From the NCBI GenBank assembly GCA_944385265.1, contig CALWWO010000087.1, positions 1 through 15,573 of the forward strand: a stretch of DNA of 15,573 nt. Reading direction: 5' to 3'. This stretch comes from an uncultured Oscillospiraceae bacterium (GTDB lineage Bacteria > Bacillota_A > Clostridia > Oscillospirales > Oscillospiraceae). Below, piece after piece: positions 14,994 through 15,573 of this stretch. Made by a program: the position numbers and the translations under genes. A model generated the notes under the pieces. It had not been told where the DNA came from. It searched no databases and saw only the letters and a list, made by a program, of their open reading frames with translations. Numbering within the stretch: position 1 is the stretch's first letter; every line of letters starts with the position of its first letter.

Positions 14994-15104
14994 GCAAAAA
15001 CCGCTCTCCACTTTAACAAATTTGCACAAAATCTCAACTGTGATTTAGTGATTTCGCACAATATTTTCGTCGCTTTTTTGTAAAATTCGAAAGTATATTT
15101 ACTT

Positions 15105-15573
15105 TCACTCTTCGGTCGTTTCCGGCTGATCCTGCTCGGCAGAGGAGACGGATTCCTCAGATTGTTCCGGGTCGACCGATTGTTCCGGCTCATCAGGCTC
15201 TATCGGTTGTTCGGACCCTTCCGGCGGATCGGGCTGTTCGGCAGGCGGCTGATCCGGCTCTACAGGCTGTTCAGGCTCGGACGGCTCTACGGGCTGTTCG
15301 GGCTCGGGCGAATCAACCGGCTTAAGCCAAGGATTATTGGGATTCGGATCCGTCGGGTCCCATCCGCGCCGCACTGTGTCGTTTGGGTCGATTTTTATAG
15401 TTGCCGGTTTCCCAAGCGGTCCCGGAGAAGCGGAGCTATCATATATCCACTTTTCGTCGGCTACCGTCAGTCGAACGCAGCCGGCGCTTACCGCCGTGCC
15501 ATGCTGATTATAATAATTATATGATAAATTAGAAGTATCCTGCGTGTTGTACGGAACGGAGTGGAACAAGATA
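15105..15573 (-). CDS. L,D-transpeptidase (YkuD), C-terminal part, 5' end outside the window
   Basis: The frame is open to the window edge, so the start and N-terminal domains are missing. The visible part begins ILFHSVPY, with the first conserved His of the YkuD active site (codon 15563-15561). About 25 residues later comes SAGCVRL with the catalytic Cys (codon 15479-15477), then TVADEKWIYD. These enzymes make 3-3 crosslinks or attach proteins to peptidoglycan outside the membrane. The usual SHGC is SAGC here, a variant I recall from clostridial members. After the fold a tail of about 90 residues follows, very rich in Pro, Glu, Gln and Asp, with a nine-residue tandem repeat. Such tails usually span or bind the cell wall. 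The stop is TGA at 15105; a short AT-rich hairpin (15089-15106) overlaps it. Confidence 0.88.
   Translation of the reverse strand, partial: ILFHSVPYNTQDTSNLSYNYYNQHGTAVSAGCVRLTVADEKWIYDSSASPGPLGKPATIKIDPNDTVRRGWDPTDPNPNNPWLKPVDSPEPEQPVEPSEPEQPVEPDQPPAEQPDPPEGSEQPIEPDEPEQSVDPEQSEESVSSAEQDQPETTEE
15256..15309 (-). repeat. Two tandem 27-bp repeats in the transpeptidase tail
   Basis: Two adjacent 27-bp units (15256-15282 and 15283-15309) differ at a few positions and encode EPEQPVEPS and EPEQPVEPD. Looser copies of the same Glu-Pro-Glu-Gln theme continue towards the C-terminus, down to about 15150. Confidence 0.75.

Noticed and set aside
15024..15059. Possible hairpin with G-U pairs (GTGCGAAATC with GATTTTGTGC, minus strand) as the transpeptidase terminator
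   Set aside because: The stem needs three G-U pairs and has a 16-nt loop and no clear T-run, so I do not call it a terminator.
15162..15524. 120-codon Leu/Arg-rich plus-strand frame
   Set aside because: It is the antisense reading of the Pro/Glu repeat tail of the transpeptidase, which creates long open frames artificially.

Overview
The base composition is intermediate. Genes start at ATG, GTG or TTG behind strong AGGAGG-type ribosome binding sites, and the binding proteins are lipoproteins with Ser/Asp-rich linkers. A giant 2-hydroxyacyl-CoA dehydratase-activase fusion is also present. Together these point to an anaerobic Firmicute, most likely a gut-type clostridium near Oscillospirales/Ruminococcaceae. 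That placement is inferred from protein style, not from a marker gene.

Layout. (1) 23-4246, plus strand: a 1407-residue protein with two BadF/HgdC-type activase domains joined to HgdB-like Cys-rich domains. It is followed by two strong hairpins (4249-4371) separating it from the convergent genes. (2) 4378-9307, minus strand, transcribed leftwards: a complete peptide/nickel-type ABC importer in the order binding lipoprotein, permease, permease, ATPase, ATPase. Its promoter (about 9364-9392) overlaps a 24-bp imperfect palindrome. A hairpin separates the binding-protein gene from the permease genes. (3) 9448-14577, minus strand: a complete branched-chain-amino-acid-type (HAAT) importer, livK-livH-livM-livG-livF. 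A 298-nt hairpin-rich stretch lies between livK and livH, and a terminator follows livF. (4) 14670-14927, minus strand: a small two-helix membrane protein gene with its own promoter and terminator. Its 5' third encodes a convincing Cys4 zinc ribbon in a different reading frame. (5) 15105-15573, minus strand: the C-terminal part of an L,D-transpeptidase (YkuD) with a Pro/Glu-rich tail, cut by the window edge.

How it works together. Two importers, one for peptide-like or chelated-metal solutes and one for branched-chain or related amino acids, sit beside an ATP-driven low-potential electron-transfer protein of the family that activates 2-hydroxyacyl-CoA dehydratases. This would suit an amino-acid-fermenting anaerobe, but no dehydratase subunits are in the window, so the metabolic link is only an inference. 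Apart from the frame anomaly in the small gene and the giant fusion, the gene content is ordinary transport. I see no CRISPR array, tRNA, rRNA, insertion sequence or prophage gene.
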